Assembly: GCA_022393335.1 (NCBI GenBank)
Contig: JAJEKB010020696.1
Location: 72,472-136,471 of the forward strand
DNA: 64,000 nucleotides
Source: Macrotrachela quadricornifera
Taxonomy: Eukaryota; Rotifera; Eurotatoria; Philodinida; Philodinidae
Direction: 5' to 3'
Position 1 is the first letter of the stretch. The number at the start of each line of letters is the position of its first letter. The position numbers and the translations under genes were made by a program. Below the pieces are notes generated by a model that saw nothing but the letters and a program-made list of their open reading frames with translations, did no database searches and was not told the origin of the DNA. Positions 47,185 through 58,460 of the stretch are shown in pieces.

Positions 47185-49025
47185 TTATGTAGATCCTGTT
47201 TTATATGAAGTCAGTAGAGTATTTGACAAAAAACAGTGTTTAGAATTCAGAACGATTTTTAATCCATGTTTTGTAAATGTTGTGTCGTTATTGATTATAT
47301 CAGACCAAAGTTTATTAAATTGTCTATTAAATTCATACCTTGAACCCCAATCATATAAATAATATAATTCAACTAATTGCTGTTTATTTTCTAATTGTTT
47401 TCGTTCTTCCAAAGCAAGTTTTTGTTGACGAAAATGGCGAAATAATTGTATACGTAGTGAAGTATATGTTAATCGATTGAGATCCATCGGTGTTTGAGTA
47501 GATGATGGATTGAATCGTCTAAGAAATTGTGTAAGATGATATTCAATAAAATCTAATGAATAACCATTAGCTAGAAATGTTAATTCGATGTGAACACGTT
47601 CTTCTTGGAAATCCTCATAACCAAGACAATATTGACCAGCACGTATTAAAGCAAAACGAAACTACTGTCGATGGCCTAGTCTCGGATGAGGAGGAGCATA
47701 TGGTAATAAGAATGATTGCATCTTAGGATCATGATATACACAAGTATATAGATTACCATTTTGATTTTCAAGATAAGCATTGAAAAAGTTTATATTAGAA
47801 CCAGTCGATGTTGTTAGTTGTAGGTGAGGATATTGTTGTTTGAGTTCATCAAAAGTACTTTGTAATTTATTTATATTCGATTCGTAACATGTCATAATAC
47901 CTATATTATGATAGCGACCATAGAATTCATTCGTGACACGTACTTGTCTAACTAACGGCGTTTGCCAATAGTGTAAATAAATATTACATAATAATTCATT
48001 TAATGGCATATTTGATGGAACTCCTTTCAGATATCGATAGATTTTACCATCATAGGTAAAGATATAGTTTTCTAAAACTAGCTTGAGCAACTCGTCGATT
48101 GCCTCGCTTGTTAATCGCTGATGACGTTGACCTTGATTGAGTGGATTGACTAGGAGTTGATGTAGTGCTGTACGAATGTCCAAGTTTGAGATTGTAGAAT
48201 ATAGATGATGAATTTCAAACGTGACAAAATTTGTTCGTGGTCGAAGAGTATCCTTCTGAATACAATAATGTTGAATTTGTCGTATAAAATCAGCACCATT
48301 CAAAAATGTATTTGATTGTGAAACCTTTTCATACAAGGGTCGAAGAAGTTGGTCGAGATAAGTTTCCAATGTTTCTATTGGAGATTTTCCATGTGATGAA
48401 AACCGTGGTGCAAGTGTCATATGATTATCTTGACGTGTTTCTGTCAAAAAATAAAGATATGGTAATTTGATATAAGTTTTTTTTCGAATTTGAAGTTTAG
48501 TTAAATACTCCATAGGAATTAATCTCTTTCGCTCCAATTGATCTAAAACTGAATCAATGGAATTAATAATTTTATTTAACTGTTGTTGTTCCGTATTAAT
48601 TTCATCAATAATGCCAATCATTTCGAAGTGATCTATATTTTTTAGATAATTCTGCGCCATAGTATGAAATTCATAACAATCACTCAGATAATACGTATTA
48701 CTGTTATCGGCTGTACGCCTTAGAATAAGTTGATCTCGTTTTAATCGAGAATGAATAGATTGAATTATTTGTTTTTCATAAATAGTACGTTTTTCAATTA
48801 ACGCTGGTGTAGGTATAGAGAACGATTTGATGAATTGCTTTTGCATTTCTCGTTCAAAATTCCATCGACGTGATAAATCCATTGGATATTTAACAAAAAG
48901 CTTCGATAATTGTTGTCGAAGTGATGTTATTTGCTTTGTAAGCATTTCATTCAGGGACGAATTCGATGTAATAGTTGCATGCATTTGACGTGGTATGACA
49001 TAAGATGGTCCACGATTGAGAAATC
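47185..49025 (-). pseudogene. Athena-related RT-like protein lacking catalytic aspartates
   Basis: Alignable by eye with the Athena RT along its length: RFLNRGPSYVIP at the start, KLPYLYFLTETRQD, FEIHHLYSTIS at motif A, FTYDGKIYRYLKGVPSNMP at B', NINFFNAYLENQNG, and a C-terminal domain with YDWGSRYEFNRQFNKLW. Motif A Asp is Glu, and the YIDD box reads YHNIGIM. The frame is open for about 450 codons to a TAG (47662-47664), and the same frame continues to 47185. The first codons of the longest frame (49140-49029) belong to the inserted transposon's TIR. Loss of catalytic residues in a long open frame suggests either relaxed decay or a non-catalytic role. Confidence 0.75.
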
Positions 49026-49028
49026 TTA

Positions 49029-51567
49029 CGAGGGAACATATCCAAGTGTGAGTCTCAGTTTTGAATGGGATGTATACCAGTTTGTAGAGCTCGACGAGCT
49101 GATTCTTGTGGTATGTTCCGTTTTTGCCCATAGACCTCAAATGAGAAAATTAATAAGCTTTATTTGCACAGAATAATACTGGAAATCTCGAATTTTTAAG
49201 TACAAAAGTCTCACAGAAACGCAATTTTAAAACTCTTTATAGTAGTTTGAGCCGCTGATTCTCACATATCACACCCAAAACTATTTAAAGAAACGGTGCT
49301 CTTTATATTCTCAAAGTTATCTTTGTGCATGGCAATATTATTTACATGATAAGATTTGACCAACCGAAGTTGTATAAGAGAGCTTTTTTCTACATTCCGA
49401 AGTTTAAGCTTTATCATTTTCCTGTTTTGAGTTGCATAGACTATTATTTTATCGTTTCATTCGTTTTATTCGGAATACATATTAAGAACATGATCAATGA
49501 AAATGATACGCGGTGAAAAAATTTTCGAAACACAATATTCGTCTACAATGACTACAACAAATAAATGCACTGTGTTCACAATTATTATTTGAGCAACTGT
49601 CTGCATCAAAAGAAAAACAGACTTCTGTAACGCTTGGAAAATTCGAGTATTGTTTAGGAATGTAACCGCAAGTTGACCATGCGTATGAAATCATTGGTTT
49701 AAATAAAGAAGAACTCAGTTGATTATGAGCTAAACTTTGTAGTTTGATTATAGCATCACGACTTCTTAAATCAACATCTAATTTGTCTAGAGACACATGA
49801 TGATATATTCTTTTCGTTAACACTTTCCATTGTCGGAAAAAATAAGTATCACACGGTTGTATAGTTGATGTTGCTTTTCTAGGTATCACTAATAATTTAC
49901 ATGACTGTCCTTTTGTTAGGTTATTCTCATATGCAGTAATGTCCGCCTGCGGTGACCATTGATCGACCATAAGAAGAAATCGATTGCTGACTACTTTATC
50001 GAGAACTTCTTTAATCCAGTATTCCACTAAGGATTTGTTTAACTTTCCAGATGTACTACAACTAGTTACTATATTTGATGCTGAAAAGACCGCTCTTGTA
50101 ATTGGAAACCTACCCGTAGGTTCCTGAAGACAGATAAAAACGGGACTGAGCAACTGACCAGCGGCACTAATGATCGGCATAACTGTATAGGAATGGCTTA
50201 TAGCATTCAAAGATTTTACAGATAGATAAGTTGCTTTCTCTCCTTCATAAGATAATGTACGGTTCGAAGGCATTTCGTAAGTAAAACCAGATTGATCAGC
50301 ATTTAACACAAAATCAAGCTTATATTTTGGTATATGTTTGGTTGTCTCAGCGACAAAATCATCAGCAGTCTGTTTAATTATCGATTTATCAACAACTTCT
50401 CGATGAGAAATGAATTTCGTCACTTTTCTGGAAGATATACCTTGCGTTTTTTGAAATTGAGAAGCCAATAGCTACTTGCTTTAAATCCATCTATATTTTC
50501 TGCTTTTGCTTTGGATAACGCCCATCGCTTCACGTCAAGGTCATGCACAGGTAAATTGTTATTACGAGCAGAGCGAAATCTATCAAGTACAAAATGCTCT
50601 ACATGCTCCAATTTTTGCCGACGATTTCCGTTATTTGCAACATATTCTCGAAATCGCTTTAATTGCATAGGATGTGTAACTCGTCGAAAAGCATGCTGTA
50701 CGGTTGTAAAAGCAATACCTGGACGAGCAAAGTCGACAACCGTTTGCATATATTCTAAACTAAACTGACGATTTTCGACTACTTGTTGCTCTTCATCATC
50801 TTCGATTTCAATAGGATAGTTCGGGTTAAAATGATCGACATCAGAAACTTCGAGAGAGTCTTCTGTCTCTATTGTGAAGCTGTCACTGTTGGAAAGGTTC
50901 TCTAATAGATCGAGCAGATTGTTTGCGATCGATATCTCTTCTTCTGTGGTGCTTATTGAATGAACACTTGACCTTTCTATTACTTTTTCATATAAATGTT
51001 TACATATATTAATGACGTTCGTCATGGAGAAATAAGTTTTGATGAAATGAAATCTGAGAGAATATCAATCAAAAGATTTATCATGAATTATTTTCCAAAT
51101 GACGGGGTATATATATATATCGATAAGCATAGAACAGAAAGTGAAAGAACCAATTAGAATATACTAGAAAGAAGGAGAACAATAAGAGATGTGTATCATG
51201 AGTGCATAACAATAGAACGAAAAGAACTATCGTTATCTTATTTGTTCAATATAGCGTTACGCTATCACGTACTAACAGTGATAAATTGTAAAGTACATTT
51301 GATTGAAGTGCACTCAAATATATTGCACGTGTTGTTGTCTATGTTAATACGACGATTTGAACTTCAAATCATCTTGATTTCTTGATTTTCCAACAAATAT
51401 CTTACAGCTTATCTAGGCAAGAAATTCACTATTAAAATCGATTGGTTTTTCTCATTTGAGGTCTATGGGCAAAAACGGAACATACCACAAGAATCAGCTC
51501 GTCGAGCTCTACAAACTGGTATATATCCCATTTAAAACTGAGACTCACACTTGGATATGTTCCCTCG
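49029..51567 (-). mobile_element. pogo-like DDE transposon with long TIRs and TTA target duplication
   Basis: Inverted repeats start CGAGGGAACATATCCAAGTG at 49029 and extend about 120 bp inward (to GACCTCAAATGAGAAAA). The complement ends at 51567. TTA is present on both sides (49026-49028 and 51568-51570). The transposase lies inside on the minus strand. Insertion separated the F-box/LRR ORF from the RT-like ORF. Confidence 0.85.
49494..51025 (-). pseudogene. CENP-B/pogo-type transposase with frameshift and Cys-rich tail
   Basis: The first frame (51025-50420) has an acidic N-terminus and a CENP-B-like helix-turn-helix region (VHDLDVKRWALSKAKAE). The second (50468-49494) carries the DDE_1-like core: NADQSGFTYEM, LLMVDQWSPQAD and IQPCDTYFFRQWK supply the three acidic residues. 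A one-base loss near 50440-50447 separates the two frames. The C-terminus has a Cys/His cluster (CEHSAFICCSHCRRILCFENFF), resembling the Cys-rich end of the piggyBac protein in this window. Target preference TTA rather than TA is unusual for pogo. Confidence 0.75.
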
Positions 51568-51570
51568 TTA

Positions 51571-52735
51571 GTTCTTTGACATTTGAAAAGTAATACGGAT
51601 ATTTCTTTATTGATAAATTATTATGTAATTTTAAATTTGTCACTTTATCATGTATGTTGAAATGATGTACTGATTTATTTGAATAATTATCAGTATACCA
51701 TACTAACTCATAAGTATTTGAGTAATAAGGTGTTGTAAAAATAAGTGCAGAATTAATATCTAATACATATACAGTATGCCAATGATGTTCTATTTCCCAA
51801 AAATCACTTTGAAATTGTTTAAACATATCAATAATATCATTATGTTCTTGTCCTCCATGATAAATGTCGAATTTAAAGATAAAAATATTTAGATAAGGTA
51901 ACGAAGTTTTAATTAAATATTCCCATGCATTAGCATTAATAATACTTTTATGAATAGAGGCAGATAGTTTTAAAATTTTTAAATTTGGTGTTTGTTTCAC
52001 TAACATTTCAAAATATACAAATGGATATTGGAAATCGTCGATAATTAATTCTTTTAGATGACCAGCACAATTATCATTATTTATCGACACAGTATTGTTT
52101 AAATAGAGTTTTCCAATATGAAGATATTTTAACATAGGCATATATTTAAATAGATAGCTTAGTGGAATAAAGTAATCATAGTTAATAGTTAGCTTTGTAA
52201 TTGATGAAATTTGATTAGTAGATGTTAAATCAAGGTCCAATTTTGATATTGATAAAGTTTGTAGTTGAGACATTGGTAGAGCTGAGAATGTTTCATTTAT
52301 TTTATCATTGAATATTATCGAATGATGATGATACATCAAATGACAATGGTATAATTGAGGTATTAATGGTAACATTGATTTCAATAAAATGACATCATCT
52401 TCTTGAATATCAATCAATGATAATGATCGAAGATTAGAAAATTCGTTAAGTGAAAATAATTTAAGAAATAATTCGATTTGACCACATGAATCTTTATTTG
52501 ATAAATTTAATGAATAAATATGTTGTTTCATTTTTGGATTTAATAAAATTTCAGTACAAAATTGATCAAATATTTTCTTTCGAACATTTTCAAAATTTAA
52601 ACATAATGGAATATTTCGAATTAATTTTTTAAAACGTGAATTTAATTGATCAAATGAATGAAAAATATCGAATATATTAAGATATTTAAAACATTCAATG
52701 ATGATTTCATTTGGTAACAATTCCAATTTATTCAT
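51571..52735 (-). pseudogene. F-box/LRR protein, C-terminus cut by the transposon
   Basis: ATG 52735. F-box at residues 4-45 (LELLPNEIIIECFKYLNIFDI) followed by leucine-rich-repeat-like segments (LRSLSLIDI, LKELIIDDF, LKILKLSAS). F-box proteins bring substrates to SCF ubiquitin ligases. The frame runs 388 codons to NVKEL at 51571; the last residues before the stop at 51545 come from the TIR. Across the excised transposon the frame continues into the RT-like ORF. Confidence 0.75.
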
Positions 52736-53354
52736 TTTGATACAAAAAATAAACGATTCTATAACATTAAATAAGAAAAAAATTTAGTTGGTTTTTACCT
52801 TCATCATCAATGTATATATAGATAAAAAAAAGAAACGAATCGGAAGAAAACAACAGTGTTTTTTTGAGTGTGAATGTGTATGATGTAGACGAACATTACG
52901 ACCTTTTTTTTCATTCTTTGTCTAAACGACTCGTATTACACGCTGATGTCCTTTTTTTGTTTTCTTCTGCTTACTGCCATATAAAATTTAATTTGAATAT
53001 TTGTGGATTATTTGATGCAAAATGTACCAATACACTAATTCAAAATTAGAGTTCGATCAGTTTCAACAAGAAATTCTTAAATATAAAACTTGAAGTTATG
53101 TTAATCTGATGATTGTCGAAAAATATTAAAATACAGTAAAACCTCCTTTAGGTGGGCATCTTCGGGACTTTAACAAAGTACCCACTCAACGGAAATGTCC
53201 TCTTCTGAGAGTTTCTGCACATATAAACACAAGATCATTTTTTGCATATACCCATTAAAAAAGACGAGAAAGAAAAAGAAACAATGTTGCATTGTTCAGT
53301 TCTGTGTGTGTTTATTTATTTTAATCGTGATACAATAAAATAGTTTTTTTTTCA
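52736..53354. other. Upstream flank of the F-box gene
   Basis: AT-rich and no gene recognised. It probably includes the promoter of the minus-strand F-box gene. Confidence 0.35.
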
Positions 53355-53358
53355 TTAA

Positions 53359-54080
53359 GGCCACCCCCCCCTCAAAAATCTATCTCGAGCCAGGTACATG
53401 CAAATCTCATGAAATTTTCAGGATATGTTGGGGCTATAGCGGAGAGGCTATGGTGAAAATTTCAGCCTTATATCATGACGTTTGAGGGAAATATTCGTTA
53501 AACAAGGGTCAAAAACACCTCATCTGGGGACCCAAAATTCTCTGTCCAGGCTCATTCTATACATTTAATTTTTTTTGTTTGAAAGAGCATCTCAAGGTGC
53601 ATCGCCTACCAGGGCCCTTTGTTTTAAATTCTTACTTTTTAAGCGGAGAAAAGGGATCACAATTTCAATGACTGATAAAAATCTCGAAAAATGGGTGTTT
53701 ATTTATATAAGTGTTTGTATATATACTAAAAACAAAGCTTAATTTAAAAAAAGGGCTCTGGTAGGCGATGCACCTTGACATGCTGTTTTCAACAAAAAAA
53801 AATAAAATTTATACAATGAGGGTCCACCGAGAAATTTGGGAACCGCGATCATAAAAACCATAAACCGAGAAAAAGCGAAAAACATTTTTCATTTTTTAAA
53901 AATAAGCATATTTTTCAAGGAGAGGTTAACGAAAGTCATCAAAATATTTAATCAAAAGAGGAGTATAATATAAAAAACTATAGCATTTCTGAGAGATCTG
54001 AAGACGGGCTATCTTCCCATACATTTATCTCAATTTCGAAATTTTTGATGAAAATTGACATTTTTTGAGGGGGGGTGGCC
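53359..54080. mobile_element. 722-bp piggyBac-type MITE
   Basis: Inverted ends GGCCACCCCCC and GGGGGGTGGCC are flanked by TTAA at 53355-53358 and 54081-54084. A second inverted pair lies inside: GGTGCATCGCCTACCAGGGC at about 53600 and its complement at about 53780, so most of the element can fold back. No coding sequence. Confidence 0.9.
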
Positions 54081-54758
54081 TTAAGCATTCTTTGTTTAAT
54101 TTCTGCCAAATTTTTTGCCCCTCCTACTTTTCAAAACAATCGGGAACCATGATGTAAAATTCAAATAAATATTTTATTTCGTGTTTTTCTTACATCATTT
54201 GATAGAGCGAAAGCTATTGATCACGAAAAACTACCTTTTATCTTCAGCAGACACTTTTATCCGGTCGAAAAAGACGAGAAACTCGAAGCATGTCGTTTTT
54301 TTCGAAACACACGTCTTTTGTCAAAGTGTGCCAAATCTTCTACTTTGTGCTTTTCTTCAGCTTCTGAAAACAACTTTTTCAGATTCAGCATCAAAAAACT
54401 GAATATAAACAAATTATTAAATCGACTCTATACCCAAAATTCTATTGGTGATGACATCTCGAATCGTGTCGAGTGCGCTACTTACAGATAAATTTTGTAA
54501 ACGTATCTTATTTTTCTACGTAAGTGATGGAGTGAAATATTTTATCTCCTTCAACTCATCATACCACCAGTCACAAAGTTACGTATCGCTTTTTTCTTTT
54601 CTTTCCTATGTGGAGAAAACTCGGTTTTACCAGTACTATAGCCATTTTCGGCGGTATTCTACGGTTTTCGAATTCAAGTAAGACTTTTTGTCAAAAACTA
54701 AATACAGATCCGAAATGACCACAAAAATCTGAGTCAAATGATGTATTTTTCTAGTTAA

Positions 54759-55895
54759 CCCATTCACCACGACGGGTCCCACCAGTGGGACCCGTTCGAT
54801 CTTCACAAGAAACTTAATAGAAAAATAGTTTCTGTTCCTTTGTTGTTCAATGGAAAACATCAATGAGTGTGTCATCTAATTCGTCTTGCCGCTGTTTGAG
54901 TTATTTATTACAAAGGATGATGTTTTTCATTAAAGCAGTCAAGACAAAAAAAAAGTATCACAATCAGAACAGAAAGTTTTTATTTTCTTTGCCGTTGCAT
55001 TACTTGCTTCTCTTTATTGTTGTTGCAGGATTTTTTCACAGCAATCAACAAAACGTCTTCGAATATCACAACCATGTCCTTTTTCTACTAGGTTGTGATC
55101 GGCAAGTTTACGTTTTCCTTGACCAATTTGATTCTATCTCACACCCAATTCCAGCTTCTCGAACGGTATACCGAGTAGCAAAGATCGAACAAGACTTTCC
55201 AGAAACTGTAAAATGGTTGTTTTATTTGCAGCGTAGTGTTCCTTGTGTATCAAATAACTATTTACTAGTGCCGTACTAGAAACCAATTCAAATACCATCT
55301 TTCGATATCACTTTATTGACCGTCTGAGACATGCGTAATAGGCTGATAGCTAATCAGACAAATTAGTACCTTGTCTTCCTTCATTATAATCTAGCACTAC
55401 TTGTAGCTTCATGATAAGCTCATTTTTACTATTGATACTTTCAGTATTTACCGCAGTTGTTGAATGCGACGGTTTTGTAGATATCATCAAAACATCCTTC
55501 TTGTCTTTCCATTTGATCAGCTTCACGCCATCTTTGTTCCGTAGACCGTAAACTTCGCCACCTCCAAGCTTTTTTCTGAACAATTTCACTTCCTGATCCG
55601 GTACGATTACTTTTCAGTGTTCCAATAAGATACCCATCATGTTCTAACAAACGTTTTGCAAGAGAAATGCTGGTGGAGAAGTTGTCAGCTATTACAGTTC
55701 GATAGTATCCGTCAAGACCATCCAATAAATTCATTACCACTGTTTGAGCATGCGCAAGACCTGCCGTGGAATCTTGTCGGTCAGTATAGGTCACGAAATT
55801 CCAAGTGTTTCCATTCGTAGGCGCTAGCTTGTACATCTTCACGCCATACTTATGTGCTTTACCACGAATATATTGTTTGAACAAAAGCCTACCTC
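54759..55895 (-). pseudogene. Truncated piggyBac copy with transposase 3' part
   Basis: Starts at TTAA (54755-54758) with CCCATTCACCACGACGGGTC, a diverged version of the 13.7-kb TIR. An adjacent palindrome GGGTCCCACCAGTGGGACCC follows. The minus-strand transposase is recognisable from FKQYIRGKAHKYGVK (55884) through TVVMNLLDGL, VIADNFSTS (second Asp) and VLDYNEG, with a frame change near 55580 and decayed Cys-rich end. The N-terminus, first catalytic Asp and right TIR are missing beyond about 55895. Confidence 0.85.
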
Positions 55896-56440
55896 ATGGT
55901 TTGACAATGAGGATGAATTAAAGCAAAGCATGGCGCATTTTCACTTTGTTTCACAGTCTTATCGCATAGAACTATACGTTTTCAATTTGACTTCTATTCA
56001 TATTTGACTGACTTGAAATCAAAATAAACTGTTTACATAGACCTGATGAAAGTGTCAAACGTTACCTGCTATGTAAATGCGACTAATTCTTTGCAGAGCT
56101 AGTCAACAAATACTCATCGTGTTCAACCAGATAAAAATCATCACGGCTATAATAGATAACAATCATCCAGACATGTTATTTATGCAAGAAAAATCCATTA
56201 AATATCTTCAAATCAGTGTTTAGAGTCATGGAATGACAGTGAATCATTATGAATTATTTTTTTTTTCTTTCCTTCTCGTGTTACATTGGGAGTAGAAAGG
56301 AAAAATTTTCATCATATGAATAACGGACCTGACTTATCGAACGAAAGCGTCATGAGTGACTAATAAATTTTCATCTCACATTTATATATATATATATATA
56401 TATTATACTTTTCTTTCTAAACAAAATCAATAGTGAGACA
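55896..56440. other. Intergenic, includes a TA microsatellite and probable promoter
   Basis: No gene seen. An alternating TA run at about 56382-56404 lies 36 bp before the F-box ATG and may act as, or obscure, a TATA region. Confidence 0.4.
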
Positions 56441-58309
56441 ATGTCGGACTTCATTCCAATGAAAAACAAATCGATTTCATCGTTTGATGTTTTACCAAAT
56501 GAAATCCTATTGAATATATTTGATTATTTACCACCAAATGATATAATCTATTCATTTATTGATTGTAATCAACGATTACAAAAACTATTACTGAGACAAA
56601 AATATCATTTCAAATTACCAAAAACAAATCTCGATTTTTGGAACAAAACTCTACCCATAATTGGCCCACTGATTCAAATATTAGAAATCAATATTGATCA
56701 TATAACGATATCATTAAATTTCTTTTCGAATCTAACATCAATAATCATCTCTTCACCATATTCTTTACTTGATGGACAACTCAAATCCATTCTCAATCAT
56801 CAATGTTTTCAAAAATTACGTATATTGAAAATAAAAGATGTTATTTCATCTAATCAATCATCTGATGAAAATGTCTTAGATGATGAACAAATCTTATTCA
56901 AAACAATTTTCAATGATAACAATAAATTACAAGTATTTGAATATCTCCCATCATTAGGCGGGTTATACTATCGAAATCTTGATCAATTAAACTCGAATAT
57001 TCATATTCGTTCATTAAGATTAAATTTAACTCATTTTCATGATATATTTACTCTTATTGAACATACGCCAAATTTAATCTATTTAAATATTCAATCAGAA
57101 TTACCTCGTGAAGTATGGGGAAAAAATACCTGGAAACTAAATAATGATATTAAATTAGAAGAATTTTATCTAAAATTTAAATCAGAAAGAATTGTCGGAT
57201 ATCGACCATATTTTTGCAAAACTGACGTTAATCAGTTATTTCCTGCAGTTCAATTATTTTCATCATCATTAATTACTTTATCATTGGATTTCACTGGAAT
57301 ATATTTAATAAATTTAACTGATGTTCTATTCAATGGTATAGAATTAGAAAACAAATTATTAAAACCAATGAAAAAATTAAAAAATTTTTATTTTTATGTT
57401 GGACTTCATGGGTGGAGAGATGTTAAACAAATTTTATCAACATTTCAAACATTTCCTTGGCCCATTGGTGTTCATCAAAATGCTTATCTCTATTCTCTTC
57501 CATTTTCATTCCATAAACTCAAACATTTTTGTCATTTTCATGATGTTCTATCAAATAATGATGAAATTTTGAAAGATAATTATCGATTATGGTCTAATGT
57601 GAGATCATTGGAATTAATTCGCAGCGATCGAATTGATTTTAAAAGTCTATTTTCATTAATAAAACTGAATATGTCAAAATTATCATCGCTTACTTTTCGT
57701 GGTAAGCGGGGTTATAATCCTTTTGGTAATAATGATGATGATGTTGATGATTCATCTGATAAAATCGAACGTATTAATATGCAATTAGATAGTGTCATAA
57801 CTGTTCGTCTTGAAAGCATGCCAATAGAAGAAATTGAACGAATAGAACAAATTCTAATTCATAGTTTCCCAAATTTACAATGTTTAATATTAGATTATAC
57901 AGAATTACCATCGAAAGAAAATGAATTAAACTTGTTTCTTGGTCAAAAACTTCAACAAATCGAATTTGGTCAATATTCTCTAGAGAAAAATTCTCATTTT
58001 GGGCAAAGCAAAGATTTCAGTTATCTCTCTAATTTAAGGCATGTAAAATTAACATGTGATTTAGCATATAAGGACGAAGAAATAAATAGTCGATTGAGAA
58101 TAATTAGCAATTTGTTAACAATACCAAAATTAGAAACGTTATCCATTTATGCAATACCTTGTAGTGGCTGTTTTGTTTATGGTCGTGAGCAAATTTTTAA
58201 TCCGATTCTAGATGGATTAAATCAAGATCAAATAAAGAGTGAATATAAAATTAAATATTCTGGAGATTATATGTGGTTTATAAGAAACTCTATATCTTGT
58301 TCTCTTTAA
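56441..58309 (+). CDS. F-box/LRR-type protein, intact
   Basis: Single-exon frame of 622 codons from ATG 56441. The F-box is near residues 14-60 (SFDVLPNEILLNIFDYLPPNDI). The rest is LRR-like with repeated LxxLxL segments (LRSLRLNLTHF, NVRSLELIRSD, NLRHVKLTCDLA). This is the common architecture of substrate receptors of SCF ubiquitin ligases. Length and openness suggest it is functional. It differs in sequence from the F-box ORF at 51.6-52.7 kb apart from the shared motif. Confidence 0.8.
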   Translation: MSDFIPMKNKSISSFDVLPNEILLNIFDYLPPNDIIYSFIDCNQRLQKLLLRQKYHFKLPKTNLDFWNKTLPIIGPLIQILEINIDHITISLNFFSNLTSIIISSPYSLLDGQLKSILNHQCFQKLRILKIKDVISSNQSSDENVLDDEQILFKTIFNDNNKLQVFEYLPSLGGLYYRNLDQLNSNIHIRSLRLNLTHFHDIFTLIEHTPNLIYLNIQSELPREVWGKNTWKLNNDIKLEEFYLKFKSERIVGYRPYFCKTDVNQLFPAVQLFSSSLITLSLDFTGIYLINLTDVLFNGIELENKLLKPMKKLKNFYFYVGLHGWRDVKQILSTFQTFPWPIGVHQNAYLYSLPFSFHKLKHFCHFHDVLSNNDEILKDNYRLWSNVRSLELIRSDRIDFKSLFSLIKLNMSKLSSLTFRGKRGYNPFGNNDDDVDDSSDKIERINMQLDSVITVRLESMPIEEIERIEQILIHSFPNLQCLILDYTELPSKENELNLFLGQKLQQIEFGQYSLEKNSHFGQSKDFSYLSNLRHVKLTCDLAYKDEEINSRLRIISNLLTIPKLETLSIYAIPCSGCFVYGREQIFNPILDGLNQDQIKSEYKIKYSGDYMWFIRNSISCSL

Positions 58310-58460
58310 CGTGAAAGATTTGATTTTTGAAATTTCGTTCTTAAAATAGAATGAATCTTGAGAGTATTTTGCTATGTTAAAAATTGTTGAACTAATTTGA
58401 TTTTTGAAATGAAAGTGTTACTAACAATTCTAAAGATTGATAAGATGTATTCACAACTAA

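Noticed and set aside
1598..47664. Alternative genetic code with TAA/TAG as Gln
   Set aside because: TGA also interrupts ORFs at apparent Arg positions, and intact genes end at all three stops. Independent C-to-T changes explain the pattern better.
49029..49140. N-terminal extension of the RT-like ORF (MRSMGKNGTYHKNQ...)
   Set aside because: These codons lie in the inserted transposon's terminal inverted repeat; the same sequence recurs inverted at 51456-51567.
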